64,000 bases of DNA from Malurus cyaneus samueli. Its lineage: Eukaryota; Chordata; Aves; Passeriformes; Maluridae. Shown piece by piece: positions 1-12,600 of this stretch (the first letter of the stretch is position 1; each line of letters starts with the position of its first letter). Location: the NCBI GenBank assembly GCA_009741485.1, contig CM019217.1, positions 47,517,314 to 47,581,313 of the forward strand, given 5' to 3'. The translations under genes were made by a program, and so were the position numbers. The notes below the pieces were generated by a model. That model was given only the letters and a program-made list of their open reading frames with translations. It was not told the DNA's origin and ran no database searches.

Positions 1-1947
1 ATATCACCATAAGTACAACTGGTTGCTTGCTTTCTGCAAAAAGTAGACCCTCTTTCATCAGGTCACAGCAACTAGAAAATTTTAACTGATTTTAAAGATT
101 CACATTTTATCAAAACACAGAGCACTGCAAACATCTGAAAAAATACACCCGTGTCTTCTTTCAACCAATACAGAAATAGCTCAATTCACTTCAGTATCTT
201 AGACTCCACTACAATGACATAAAATTAAATTTTAAAAGCCGTGACAATCCTCTTTGTGAAATTCAGTTTCTATTAGATAGAACAGAAATTTCCACTAGTC
301 TTTTTCTGTTGCTATTCTCCTCTACTTCCCCTCCTATTTCCATTAAAAAACCCATAAAACCTCAAATCCTGTATTATAACTTCATGAGATAGGTGAAGAT
401 ATAGACCAATCTAAAAAATTTTGGAATGGTATTGCTAAATGTCACAAAATGAAAAATTCAGAGCTATTGGCTAAAGTAATCAAAGACATCCAAAGGAACA
501 CAGAAATCAAAGTTATGCAATAAAAATTCAAGTCTGTTACTGAACAGTGTATAAATTTACTGGATTTAAAGAGTGTCTTGCAGAAAATAAATGGTCTATG
601 CCTTGGTTTTACACAAGCTGCTTTTAACAATATTAGCAGCAGCATGGAGCTACTTAATTAAACAACGGACAGTAATAATCCTTCTTTAAAATTACTATTT
701 CATTCAGACAAGAATATAAATAGTAGATACAATGTCAGTTTTTGTGTCCGTAAGACACATCTCCTGGTTACTCATGTTGTGGCACTGATAATGACATGAT
801 TTTTGATTAAAACTGGCATTTTCTGAGCAATTTTTACAAACCCCAGCATTACAATACCAGTTTGGACACAACTGAGGTATCAGTATCTTCTTAAAATCTA
901 CTGTTTAATTACCTTCATTTTCTTAAATGACTGCCTCAACACCTACTTTATAGGCATTTAAGTGCTTAGCACTTGACTACCCCTTTGGACATGAGAAAAA
1001 GTCACAATTCACAAGAAAAAAATTTGTAGGTCCTTACCCTGCATACTGATCTGTTCAGAAAACACACCTGTGCAAAAAAAAAGGCCTGACTACAAAAAAT
1101 TTAACAGCATGAGCTAGAACTCTATGCAAATAAGAGGCCAAATTTAGATACCAAACCAACATTACATGCAGCAGATGATTATATAGGGATTTTGAGGAGT
1201 TAACATGGTGTGTCAATAAAGAACTAATTTTATAGCGCACTAATTTAAAAACGCGGAAGTGTACACTCATTACTTTCATTCATAGTACAGTCAGTCTCAC
1301 TACCTCTCCACCTGAAATGGAAGTCAGTATTTCGTGACTTTAAACTATCCTGCCTTCGTTTTTCAGTGACCCACATTTCCCTGGTCCAGTGCTGGCTGTT
1401 CAACGCGAACCCTGAGATCCAGTTGTGCGAACGCCTACTCACCTACTACTTTTAAGTTCATACACAGCTACAAAGTGACTACTCTCGCCCACAATACATG
1501 ATTTTCTGCCTATTCTCATGCACGACAGCAAACGTCGCGGCCTGGAGGTGCCTTGGCCTCCAGAGCCTTGCTGAAACGCCACAGAACAGGCACCATAACA
1601 TAGGGCAGATCCAAACCCGCGAGGAAGAAAGGCGCGGATATCCCCCCCTCCGTCGCCCCTTTAGCGAAGCGAGAAGAAGCTGCCTCTTCCCAAGTTCTCT
1701 CGGCACGCAGCCGCGGAGGCCCACATCTTCCCCGCTCGGCTCCGGCGGGTCCTGCTGCTTTTCAGCCATAGCTTCGCTACGTGCCGGATCCGCCGGGCCC
1801 ACGCCCGCCCCCCCGGGAGGAAGGAAGAGCGCGCAGGCCCCCGGCATCCACAGGGGCCTCACTCCCCACGGGAGCGGCGAAGCTCGTCCCGGGGACCCCG
1901 GCGGGCGGCCTTTCCCCCGCCGGCCGGGCCCCGCTCAGGCCCCTCAC
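1..1947 (-). other. SEC24B: SEC24B intron 1 (partial)
   Basis: This is read as the 5' part of SEC24B intron 1, transcribed leftward. It begins at a GTGAGG donor on the minus strand at 1947-1942 (the GT itself is 1947-1946). Positions 1-1450 are AT-rich and look A-rich on the plus strand. The last 300 bases or so, from about 1640, are GC-rich and belong to the CpG island. I looked for the next SEC24B exon, which in mammals is long and rich in Q, S, P and Y, and saw no such frame on the minus strand, so exon 2 should lie beyond the left edge. Short open frames here have no recognisable similarity. Confidence 0.65.
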
Positions 1948-2068
1948 CGTCTGGCAGCGCGGCGCGCCGCTCGCAGGGGCCGCGGCCTCCAGGGAGCTGC
2001 CCGGGCCGCCGGGGAAAACGCGGCGGCAGCGGCGCGGGTCGCGGCGGCAGTCCGGCGGGCGCGGACAT
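1948..2068 (-). CDS. SEC24B: SEC24B first coding exon (partial gene, frame broken)
   Basis: SEC24B is a cytosolic COPII coat subunit. It pairs with SEC23 and selects cargo for vesicles leaving the endoplasmic reticulum. What is seen is an ATG at 2068-2066 with G at -3, starting MSAPAG, the same six residues that open mammalian SEC24B. A Pro/Arg-rich stretch ending PPRF follows, then a GTGAGG donor after 1948. Past PPRF the ATG frame does not look like SEC24B. The next frame reads PGGPGSSLEAAAPASGAP, which resembles the Gly/Ala/Pro-rich mammalian N terminus. Removing one T from the TTTT run near PPRF joins the two, and the exon becomes 120 bases, a whole number of codons. The extra T is therefore probably an assembly error or a recent mutation. 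The name rests on this short N terminus plus the COL25A1 neighbour. The conserved zinc-finger, trunk and gelsolin domains lie outside the window. Confidence 0.7.
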
Positions 2069-2339
2069 GGCTCCTCAGGGCACTTCTTCACTGCGTCCCG
2101 CACCGCTGCTCCTTCCCCCCTTCTCCTCCTCCTCCTTCTCCGCCGCCGCCCGATCCCAGCCGGGCGCCGAGCGAGGGTCGGAGCCGCGGAGGGCCGAGCG
2201 CCGCGCGCCGCCCAGCCGCCCCGGCCGCCCCGGCCCCGCGGCCGCTCCGCCGTGAGCCGCCGCCCCGCCCGGCAGTGGCCGCCGCGCGGCCGCGGCCGAG
2301 CGGAGGAGCGGGAGCGGGGGCGGCCGGGGCGGCCGGGGA

Positions 2340-2535
2340 GAGGGCCGAGCGGGGAGAGCCAGGGCAGCGGGGGGAGCGAGGGCCGAGCGGGGGGGACGGC
2401 CGAAGCGGGGAGGAGGCCGAGCGGGGACGGGCCGAGCGCGGGGGGGACGGGCGAGCGGGGGGACGGGCCCGAGCGGGGGGGGACGGGCCGAGCGGGGGGG
2501 GGGACGGGCCGAGCGGGGGCGGACGCGGGGGCGCT
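2340..2535 (+). repeat. G-rich minisatellite in the SEC24B promoter
   Basis: About ten imperfect copies of a unit like GGGACGGGCCGAGCGGG occur here, with spacing of roughly 15-25 bases. Many G runs of four to nine fall on the plus strand, which is the template strand for SEC24B. The pattern favours G-quadruplex formation and length change by slippage. It ends about 270 bases upstream of the SEC24B start codon. Confidence 0.8.
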
Positions 2536-2707
2536 GAGCAGTTCGCTAAGGGCACACCTCACCCGCTCCCGGCGGGAGCGAGCCGTGTGGCCTGGACAAA
2601 CAGCCCGGCTCGGATCGCGCACGGCCCGGATCAGCGCGCTTGGTGACTCTGGGGATAGGCCGGAGGAGGGTGAGGAGAGGCTCGAGGGTGAGCCTGCCCC
2701 TTTGCTC

Positions 2708-3222
2708 GGTCCTAGCGAGGCACATCTGGAGTCCTGTGTTTAATTCTGGGCTCCTCAGCACAAGAGAGACAGGGAGTTCCTGGAGCGGGACCAGTGGAGG
2801 GCAGCAATGATGCCTGAGGAACTGGAGCATCCTGTGTCAGGAATGGCTGAGGGAGCTTGGCTTGTTAAGCCTAGAGAAGAGACAGCGAGAGGATATTTCA
2901 TCAATGTGTGTTAATATCTAAAGTTGGGGTGCCGAGAGGATGAAGCCAGACTCTTCTCAGTGGTGCCACACAATGCGACACAAGGCAACAGGCAGAAACT
3001 GGTGCACAGGAAGTTGCGCCAGATCATGAGGAACAACTCTTTACTGTACTGGAACAGATTGCCCAGAGAGGTTGTGGGGTCTCCCTCACTTGACTATCAG
3101 GAGATACTCAAGAACCATCTGGATGCAATCGTGTGCCATGTGCTCTAGGATAACCCTGCTTGAGCAGGGAGGTTGGACCAAGTTAGCCCACTGTGGTCCC
3201 TTTCGAGCTGACCAATTTTGTG
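2708..3222 (+). mobile_element. CR1 LINE, 5'-truncated 3' end
   Basis: This is a sense-strand fragment of a chicken-repeat-1 (CR1) non-LTR retrotransposon. Diagnostic strings appear in CR1 order: CACATCTGGAGT followed by TTCTGGGCTCCTCAGCACAA (2727-2764), GAGAGACAGGGAGTTCCTGG, TTGCCCAGAGAGGTTGTGG (about 3059-3077), TGCTTGAGCAGGGAGGTTGG and the terminal GTCCCTTTCGAGCTGACCAA. It is 5'-truncated, as most genomic CR1 copies are, and has many substitutions and small gaps, so it is old and inactive. The 74-codon frame at 2924-3148 is a relic of this element, not a gene. It ends where the usual CR1 3' terminus would lie. Confidence 0.92.
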
Positions 3223-3394
3223 GGGCTGCTCCATGTCCCTGTCTCACAGGCACAGACAGGTACATGTACAATACATACACCTCTCATTTGCCTTAAGTGA
3301 GACATTTTTGTCTGCATAGATAATATATACTATTTTAGGTATGTATGTACCCTGGAACACACAAAGGTAATGTTTATGTTCTGCGCAGGGGAAA

Positions 3395-3601
3395 AGGCCT
3401 CACAAGGTGAGGCGAGGTGAAAACTCTGGTTCTGTAATTATTCTTGTACCAGACAGAAAAGCCTCAGTGAGATGGGGTGAGCTGAGGCAAGGTTTTTCTT
3501 TCAGTGTTAGGAGTGTGCACTGTATTCTGTCTGTCTCCAGCGTGGATGTATGCTATCTATAGACACGGGCCTTCACAAGGAACGGCAAGGTGAGATAAGG
3601 C
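3395..3601 (+). repeat. Three related GCCTCA-type inverted repeats
   Basis: Three short hairpin-capable elements lie in a row just after the CR1 end. 3397-3413 reads GCCTCACAAGGTGAGGC, a 7-bp perfect stem. 3461-3488 has GCCTCAG paired with CTGAGGC across a 14-base loop. 3569-3601 has GCCTT paired with AAGGC. The inner parts share GGTGAG and GGCAAGG strings, which suggests diverged tandem copies. The stem changes are matched on both arms. Function unknown. Confidence 0.5.
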
Positions 3602-6600
3602 AAGAGTCTTCAGTCTCTGTGCAGAATATATACTACATATTCTCTAAACAGAAGGCAAATGTTGGAGAGCATCTGCTGTGCTTTAATCCCAACCAGCAAC
3701 TGAGCACCACACTGCCCCTTGCTCACTCCCCCCACCCCATCCAGGTGCCATGGGGAAGAGAATCGGAATTGTAAAAGTGAGAAAACTCATAGGTTGAGGT
3801 AAAGTCTGTTTCATCAGTAAAGCAAAAGCTCTGCACGCAAACAAAGCAAAACAAGGCATTCCTTCACCCCTTCCAATGGGCAGACAGGTGTTCAGCCACC
3901 TCCAGGAAAGCAGGGCTCTGTCATGTGTAGTGGTTATTTGGGAAGACAAACATTATCACTCTGATTATCCCTCCTGCTTCCTTCTTCTCTGCTACCCATC
4001 TCTACATTCTGGGCACACTGCCACATGGTATGGAATATCCCTTGGATCAGTTGGGTTCTGCTGTCCCAGTTGTGTCCCCTCCCAAATTCATGTACACACC
4101 CAGACCCCTCACTGATGGGGTGATGTGAGAGGCAGGAAAGGCCCTGACACTGTGTAAGCACTGCTCAGAAGTAATGAAAATGTCCCTGTTTTATCAACAC
4201 TGTTTTCAGTACAAATCTAAAACATAGCTATTACCTGCTACTATGAAGGAAATTAATTTTTTCCCAGCCGAAACCAGCGCAATTCCCCTGTTGGATGCCA
4301 TTGGCAAAGGATTTCTGTTCAATTTAACACTTTCCATGGTCAATCATACATCAAACAGTATTAATTTTCACTGTTTTCTGTATCTATCACCTATTTATCA
4401 CCTGACATTCACTCAGATACTACTCAAGACTGAATTAATTGCTCAGGTTATTTAATTAATTATTAAAAAAAGTAGAAAGTACAATAATATACTGGTGATT
4501 ATATTGTCAACACTAAATCCAACAACACCGAGTCATCTTTATTTGTTGCATACATTTGACCAGTCCGTTCCCTGTTTGTATACTGTTCTTCCTACTGGTT
4601 ATTATGCATATCTCTTTTCAAATACCTTTTTAATTACTTTGCCTGTATGCTCAGCATATGGCCCAGCTCTGATTGTTACAGTTATTACAAAAATCTCAAA
4701 GCATCTTTTAATACTGCAGGACCTGACTGTATTGGAATGTTTCTCAGCCTTCACACCCTATCAGTCTATGCAGAGGTGTCTTGTGCGGGCCTCCATTGGG
4801 CTTTTGATAGATTGCAGATCCATATCTGAAAGAAGTAGTTTCTTCTCCATGGCATAATCTTGGATAAGAAATAATGGGTTCAAAATGCAGAAAGATTCAG
4901 GTGAGCTATTAAGAAATAAACATTATCTTAATGCAGTTAAGGACTAAGTGGCATGGAATCGGTGTAACATTCCCTAATTGAAAGAGTTAAAGCAGAGCTT
5001 GCACAAACATTTTGAAAATCAGCCTGTCAACCAGGTTTGCTGCAAGTGACCACTGGAAGTCCTTTCCTGTGCTGTGATTTTTTCTCAGGGTTAACAAATT
5101 CTCTGGTGAAGTTGTCCTTTCTTCCTTGTAACTCATGCTTTCCCTGCTTTGTAACTCATATTCTGTCCCACACAAAGTACTTGTGAGAAATGAATGCATG
5201 ACAGCATTATAATTAATTCAGAAATATGGACGACCAGTTGATTTGTTTTTTTCATTCACAGGGCTGTTCTAGAAGGTAAGTGCTTCCTTGTACTACAACT
5301 ATATTTTGTCACAGCATGCAGTGCATATGAATCTGTGTTTTGACAAAGGTTTTTCCTTTCCAAAGTCTCATTTCTCTAACTCCTGGTACTGTGAAGCCAT
5401 AAATATGTCCTATATCACAGTCTTTGAAAATTACACATCAATTTGGGATCAAATGGAAGTAGTTATAGGTCACAGTGCTAAAAGGAAGAGGATGCAACTG
5501 GGAATCTTCCCATTTTTTGAATGCTTTTACATGGCTTAATCAATTATTTCCTGCAAACAACAGTGACATTGTTAGTGGGTGTAACCCATTAATTCCTAGG
5601 AAATCCAGGTGAGTTGGCAGCTAGAACAGAGTCTCCTAATGGAAATATACCATAAACTGAAACCCGTTAATTTTGTTTTCATCATTTATAATGATTCTGA
5701 AAGCATTAGCAAGAAACGAGTATTAATGTTTTTATGCTACCATGCAACAAATAACACAGGAGCTGGCTCACCTATGCCATTCCTTCCATCTAGTCTAGCA
5801 ACAGGAGTTACAAATTCTTTGGCCAGCTGATGAGACTTAATTACAATTAGATTTATTTTGACCTTTGGTGGAGCTAACAATGACACACAAACCCCCTCTG
5901 CCATTTGGGTTTGCAGAATAAATGTGAAAATGCATCTTGTTACCATAACCTGGTAAATGAGACATTAAATGTCCAAACCTAGGAAAAAAACATTTATGAG
6001 GAGGAGGACCTGGGAACAAATCATTATAAATTGAGTTAGAAATAATTTTGATCTTTAGCATAACTAAGCCAACTTTCTTCCACTTTGTCACACACTTCAG
6101 AAGGAGAATGACAAAATTAGGTGCTTTTATAACCTCCATCAAAACAATATGACTGTAGGTCACTCTATCTCACTGATAAATTTCTAATTATTGTTCTGTA
6201 TTTCTAACAGCGATGGGGACACTTCAGTACAAGGTTTCACATTTTCACAATAAGTGTCTCCAATTGCGTTAACATCACTGTATTTACTAAGCTGCCTCCA
6301 GTCACTGCAGTCTGATTGCTTTCCAGAATGAGAAAGGCAAATCAAGACTCTTGATGTCACTGTGAAGTGTGTCTCTGCTTGGGTGACCTCTGCATCTGGC
6401 TGAAGGATAAATCCCTGCATCCGTCGAGTGAAATCTGTGCTATACTTCATTTACATCTGGCTAATTAGTAGAAGAGGCCCCAGGGTAGTCATGCTCCACT
6501 TAAAATAAAAATATTTCAATCTTCTGAAACATAGCAGAGAACAAGATGTCAGTTGTGATGCTGCTCAGTTTTCTTACACATGTACAGATTTACTTGCTGT

Positions 6601-9600
6601 ATAGTTTATTTTTTAAGTTATCCAGATAACTCCAGAAGAGTTTTGTGTTTCAACCCTGAGCAGGAATTCTGTTTGTCTGCCTGAAGCATTGTCATGTATT
6701 CTGTCTGGGTGCGCAAGATTGAACTGTGCTTAATTTTTGTGAGGGTTTTGTTCCTTCTCCTTCCTATTTTTTCTTTTTTTTTTTTTCTTTTTTTCTTTTT
6801 TTTTTTTCTTTTTTGTTTCTTCCCCTGGGGTATTTATACCTGTAATGGAAAAGGCTCAAAAGCAGCAGGATCTCCCTGGCTGTAGTTCCACTAACTCTAA
6901 GGAAAACCTTACACATGCATACTCTATTTGGACATCATGTTTACCAATCACTGTACAAATTATAGGATAAAGGAATTTGTTGCTACCAACATAATGGTGG
7001 TGACCCAGCCACTTTTGACTATCTTGTCATCAAAAACAGTCTAATTGTCATTATCCTAGTGTGACTGTAATGGATGTAAAAGAATGATTTAGCTCTTTTC
7101 TGGACCAAGGCAATGAGCTCTGCAGACTGCTACACTGATAGTTGCTGGATATGGCTAATCATTATGGCCTCTGTGTCTGAGAGTAAAAGTCAGAGTAAAC
7201 CATAATGATGGATATAATCTCTACTCATACTTAGTACATAATTTCTGTGATACCTCTTCAGATCTGGATATATGGCATAAATTCTCACTTAAATTGATGC
7301 ACCTGATTGGAAATTATGCCTGGTAAGCCTCTTGAGTACACAGTGTATATAAACACATACATCGATATCTAGACTTGTAATATTCCTGGGTGGTTTCATC
7401 AGCTGCAAACTTCAGTCTATAGCAATTGTTTTTAGAAATCGCCAGGCAAGCTATGACTAAGGAAGAACCTCAGCTGTATCCTGAAATTTAGATATTTTCA
7501 TGAAATTATGTTCAAAGGGAAACTCTAGCCACAAGCTTTCATATGACCTTGGAGCACAGTTAGACAACAGCGAGGCAGTCTGGGATATTTCTGCAGCTGC
7601 TGTGCCACATCCCAGCTGTACAAGTATAGTGATGCTGTGATCCAAACAGGCTGATTTCAGCTCATGAAACCTTTTCAATTTGCAGCTATTAAAATTTTAT
7701 GGTTTTCCAGTAATTTTTATAAGACCTGTAAAACTAATAAACCCTTGTAAGATCTTTTACTCTCTGGCAGTTTGATATTTTATAGGTTTTCCATTAAGAG
7801 GGAACAATGACTCATCTAAACCACTGGAGCTCCCTTCTTCCTGTGGTTCCAGATGTGCCACTTGCTCCCAAACTAAATCTTGCTATTACTTCTAAAAGAG
7901 AAACATACTCCAAAAATGGGAACTTGAGTCCAAAAATAGTTTTCCTGGATGTGCACGTCACTGGTCCCTGATGTATCTTTCTTTATATAGTCAGTAAGAA
8001 GCCAACTGACCCAACCAGAAGACTTAGTTCCTCCTCTGCATTATCTGACTGCACAGGCTCCATCATTTATGTACATCACAGGTCCTGAGGAGCTCAGTCG
8101 CATGATAACACCTTGGCTTCTAAGGGTTTCTCATATGAATGGTGGCAATGAGATATGCTTATGTGAAGTGTAGATCAAACCATCCAAAGCTAAAATAGAA
8201 GATAATTTAACCATTGAAGCACACTTAAAAGTCCCATGCTGTGGATAAACAGCTTGATGCTGAAAACCTCAAGGACTCTGCAGGAACACTTTATAAACTC
8301 TGCGTTTCTGTGTACATTTGAAACAACACAAAAAGCTGAAATTGCATCTATCCTTATCCAAGAGACTGCTGTCCTCTGAAACTAATTGAAAAATTCCTCT
8401 CACAATGTGTGGCACTATTTGGGAAGCTTGTCATGCCAATCAGGTATCAGGGACAGTGACTGACCAAGGCTAGATTCTGCATTGACTGCCTTGCCCTCTC
8501 CTGAAAGCAACTGGAGGAGGCACAGGAAGCTGTGCACTGGTAGAAAAAATAGCTCAAAGGCATCACATAAAGTGACATAGTTTCCCTCTACAGTTGCAGT
8601 ACCCCATTAAGTACTACTTATTTAAGGTCAGACTATTTTAATGAGTAGCAGTGTGTTGTTTTCAGCCAGAGAGTGATTTTCAATGTGCAGAAGAATGCAT
8701 AAGTAAGTGTAATTAATAAAAAACTTGCAGGTTAATTCATATAACATTATGTGCATGAAAAAAATTAAACAGCAATGATCAGTTTCCTTTTGAAGTGCAA
8801 GCTAAGTAGTAGTATTCATGGAAAAAGGCACATGTATCTGTAAACTTTTCAGATATGTAAACTGCCCATCTGAAAAAATATTTCCATGCTTATGGTTACT
8901 CTGACCACCTTATCAGCTCAATCTTACTTTGAGCTTTTTGAATTGTAGCTTTTTACTATTTGTAGCTTGTCCCCACTCCACCTGTTGCCTCCTAATTTAA
9001 TTCCATTTTTCATAGAGGGTGAAATGAATGTTTAATTTTTACACCACTGGCTTCTGTTGAAATACATGGAGGCATTATAATTTCAAATTCTCTGAAACAA
9101 GATGTAGTGGGGTAAGCACCTCTGTTTAGCACATCTTTTGCTAAGACTGCAACATTTATGACCCTACAACACAAAATTATAAAAATAGCAATAAAAATAA
9201 ATTACTTCCTTTCTACTAGTAATAAAGTGCCTACATATAAATGTTTTCTCTAACATAGAATGTATATTTTCATACACAAAGATCAACTTACTCTTGGTGT
9301 GATGCTTTTGCATTAAAAAGAAGTGAAAGTAGGTCTCCATTACCTTATCTTTTAAGAGCAGCTTGTGCTCTGTGGTTTCACTTTGTACTAGAAATAGTGG
9401 CAGATCCAAACCACACCTGCAGGAAGCATTTTGTTTACAGAAGAACAAGTGGCACAATTTTTGGGCGTTATTTTTTAAGGCAAACTACTTTTCTGTGGAT
9501 GGTTGCTATGACTTGGGACAGCAAGACATTGCTGCTTCTTAGTCCATAGTGAGAAACATGTCAATTTTTCTCTTCCTCTGACCTCTATCAAATTGCTTTC

Positions 9601-12600
9601 CTGGTAACTGAGATCCCAGTTTGGGATTGGTTCTACAAGCAGATGAACATTTGCTGACAAATTATTTACTTACCTGCAAACAAAACAGCTCTGGCCTGAG
9701 AGCGCTTAGAAATGTAATTGACTATTTTCAGTTTCAAAATGCTTTCTTCAGCATTTTGCCTGCTGTGTAATGCAGTATAAAGAAAGGTGATGAAAGGTAT
9801 CATAGCATGTGAAATTATTCATATTGAGTTCAGGTCTCCTCTTTTTGATGTCAAAAGGCCATTTCTTGTCATATCCATGTGACTCAAAAGATCTGTTTAT
9901 TTATTTGCATTTTAGTCGGATGATCAAACCATCTATTTTCTTGAATTTCTTTCAGTATTTAAACAAGTGTTCTGCTTCAGAAACATATGTCCGAAGTTAA
10001 CCATGTGTCTAAGTGCCCTGTAGATTAAGAATGTTAAGCATATGTCTGACTATGTTCCTGTGTAGTTTCTGAAGACAAAATACTGCCAGAAAAATCAAGT
10101 GGACAGGCCTCATTCCCCAAGTTTGCCTGTTCCAAAGAGCGGGGGATTGTGTTTATGTGAGATAAATTAACCTAATATATTCTAAGGTCTCTGAAAGTGG
10201 GAGTAATCACATGTTTTCCCTTGAGAGTCTGGAGCTCTTCAGGAAGCAGCAGATGCCATCGTACAAGAGTGTTTTTTTCTTTCCAGCTATTTTCTTTCCA
10301 GCTCTAGGCTAAACTTGAACAGGGCAACTGGTGTTAAACTTAGCCTTCCTGTTCAAAATTTCATGCTGTTAGATTCCTATAGTTGTGACAACTTCCGTTG
10401 CTCGTTACACAGCATTTGCTTTTTGTATCTCGGTGTTACAGGACCAAAACCTGTATGTACATGTTGGGTGGAGAAAGCAGAGAAATTGAGGAACCTTGTT
10501 TCCCTACTCTTTGGAGACCTGTGTGCAGCTGTGAAACCAGTGCTCAAAGATTTTATTTTACTGTTCCCCAAGTAAGCATGTTAATGAAGAGATCTGGTCA
10601 AGCACAGTGGGGACCGCAAATAAACTGCCCTCTGAGAATAGTTCTAGGCACTTGCATTTCCCAGATGCAGGAGCTGTTACCAACAAGGATTCTGGTAGCT
10701 CTAGGCATGAATCTATCCACAAGATTCACATTAAATGTGCTGAGTTCATTAGTTCTTAAGGATTTCAATTAGAAAATGCACTGATTTTCAAAAAATGTCA
10801 GGTAATAATACTAAATATTTTTGAAATATTATTTTTTAAGCTGACAGGGGTTTTTTTTCAGAATTTAAAACATAATGTGCAGTTTACTGGTTGTTTTTTT
10901 TTTCCATTATCACATAGAATGTCAGAAGTACTGTACAATATGGTAGGATTGCTGACAGTCATATAAGAGGAGAATCAGTAGAATGTCCCAAATTTGAAAT
11001 AATATTTAAACTGAAGCAACGTCACCAGTGAAACTGGTTGCTAATATTATGTAGGGGCTTTTATTTGGCTCATTTCACAGGTTGCACAATACTTTAAAAA
11101 ACCTGATTACCCTGCAATCTCTGCAGCAGCTTCCTTCTACTTCTTAAAGACTCCAGAGATAATCCTGCTCCTTTTGTGCTGCACTGCATTCCTTGGGCTT
11201 TGAGGAAAAACAAGAGAACCAGTTTAGATACAGATTTAGATGGGATTTACCTATCTGGGAGAATACAAGACGGGTAGGGAGACAGGCAGAGAGGATGAAG
11301 AGCTTCTGTGGCTTTGACATATCTGCACTTAACACGTTTCTAATTCTTACTTCAGACCGATGAGATATTCAGTTATTTTCAGGACTTTTTTTGATTTCTA
11401 CTTATTAAGGAGCACCAACATCCAGTCCTCTCGAAAATTCCATCCCCTGGTTCTTCAAGAGTGTTTAATCTTTGTAGGTGCAATAAAAAAATCATTTTAT
11501 AATTTGATTGGCCTTTTCTACTTTGTAGTGAAATCAATCTATAGTTTTCCCCCAATACTCTTCATCTTCTAAGTCTTTTTATATCTAGCTGAAAAAAAAA
11601 AAAAAGCAAGCAACTTTTAAATGTAAATGATGAATTTTTTGAGGTTCACATATTTGGCTCTGATTGTCTGGCCAATGACTTTAAGCTGTGTTGTTCTTCC
11701 AGTCTGCACGACTCTTGAGACAGGGCCTGTGTCTCCCTCCAGGTATTGTAAATGTCAATCACACAGAGAGTAATGAAATAAATGAATAATGAATAATGAT
11801 GGTTTTGTTACTGCTGTATGATGTTTCCCTTGCCAGAGATATTATAGTGGAGCCAAGATCAAAATCCATATGGAACAGAAAAATAAGTACTCTGATTTAT
11901 CTGTGCAGAAAACAGGAAACCATGCAAGATCGCACTCCTGCACAATTTCAATGTTACTTCTTTGCTTCTTTTTTGACCTCTGGAGATTGAATACTTAGTC
12001 TGTTTTAATGTTCTTCAGCAGGCTTCAGAGAAAACAATACCAAAGCTCTAAACATTTGCAGATTGGGGCATTGCAAGCATGGGTATAATGACCAGGATCA
12101 GCAGTGAATTCAGCAGGCAAGTTCCCTTCCAAATAATTGACTTGACTCTGGAAAGTCTCGAAACATGTGCCCAACATTTAATCTTGAGTTCAACAGGAGT
12201 TAAGTGTTTAAGCTTCTCTGAATAGCAACTGTGTCTCGAATATGGACTTTTTGTGCTGTGCCCAGAAGTGGCACGGGTGTCCAGGGGCTCAGAGGATTAC
12301 CCCTATCTTGTGAGTGTTGGAAACGCTGTGCTTGGTTCTGCACACACTGATGGATCCGGCTCCAGACTGCTAGCTACAGATGAGAGCTGCAATGTTAACA
12401 GCGTCTAATCTCTGCCACTTCTATGGTACTGAAAACCTCTGCATCTTTCTGTCATTTCTACAGAAAGTACTGAAGCATTCCCCCAGTTCTTTGTCTATGT
12501 GGAAACTATCCTCAGTGCTTCTATACATTTATGCAACACTTTTTCCATATAAATCAGGGAACACGCTCTTCATTATTAACTGTTGAGAAAGTAAGTAGAC

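Larger units (their letters stand above)
1640..2700 (-). promoter_or_regulatory. SEC24B: CpG-island promoter of SEC24B
   Basis: A dense CpG island of very high GC stands out sharply from AT-rich DNA on its left and the CR1 fragment on its right. It spans SEC24B exon 1, so the promoter and 5' UTR should lie at about 2069-2650 on the minus strand. GC-box-like G-rich strings are common. I see no convincing TATA box, as expected for a housekeeping promoter. Long open frames on both strands here come from the scarcity of stop codons in GC-rich DNA. The transcription start cannot be fixed by reading. Confidence 0.75.

Noticed and set aside
1479..1862. 127-codon minus-strand frame with an internal ATG at 1770 starting MAEKQQDPPEP
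   Set aside because: It lies left of the SEC24B exon 1 donor, inside intron 1 and the CpG island, and resembles no protein I know. GC-rich DNA gives such frames by chance. An alternative first exon is not excluded but has no support.
1498..2743. Plus-strand frames of 382 and 320 codons and a minus-strand 281-codon frame
   Set aside because: All are Pro/Arg/Gly/Ala-rich frames through the CpG island and minisatellite, overlapping each other on both strands, without domains.
2924..3148. 74-codon frame with LFSVVPHNAT and NRLPREVV
   Set aside because: These are CR1 3'-end sequences, part of the retrotransposon fragment.
10272..10310. Two splice-acceptor-like TTTCTTTCCAGCT strings 15 bases apart
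   Set aside because: No coding frame with homology or donor follows; best seen as a short tandem duplication.
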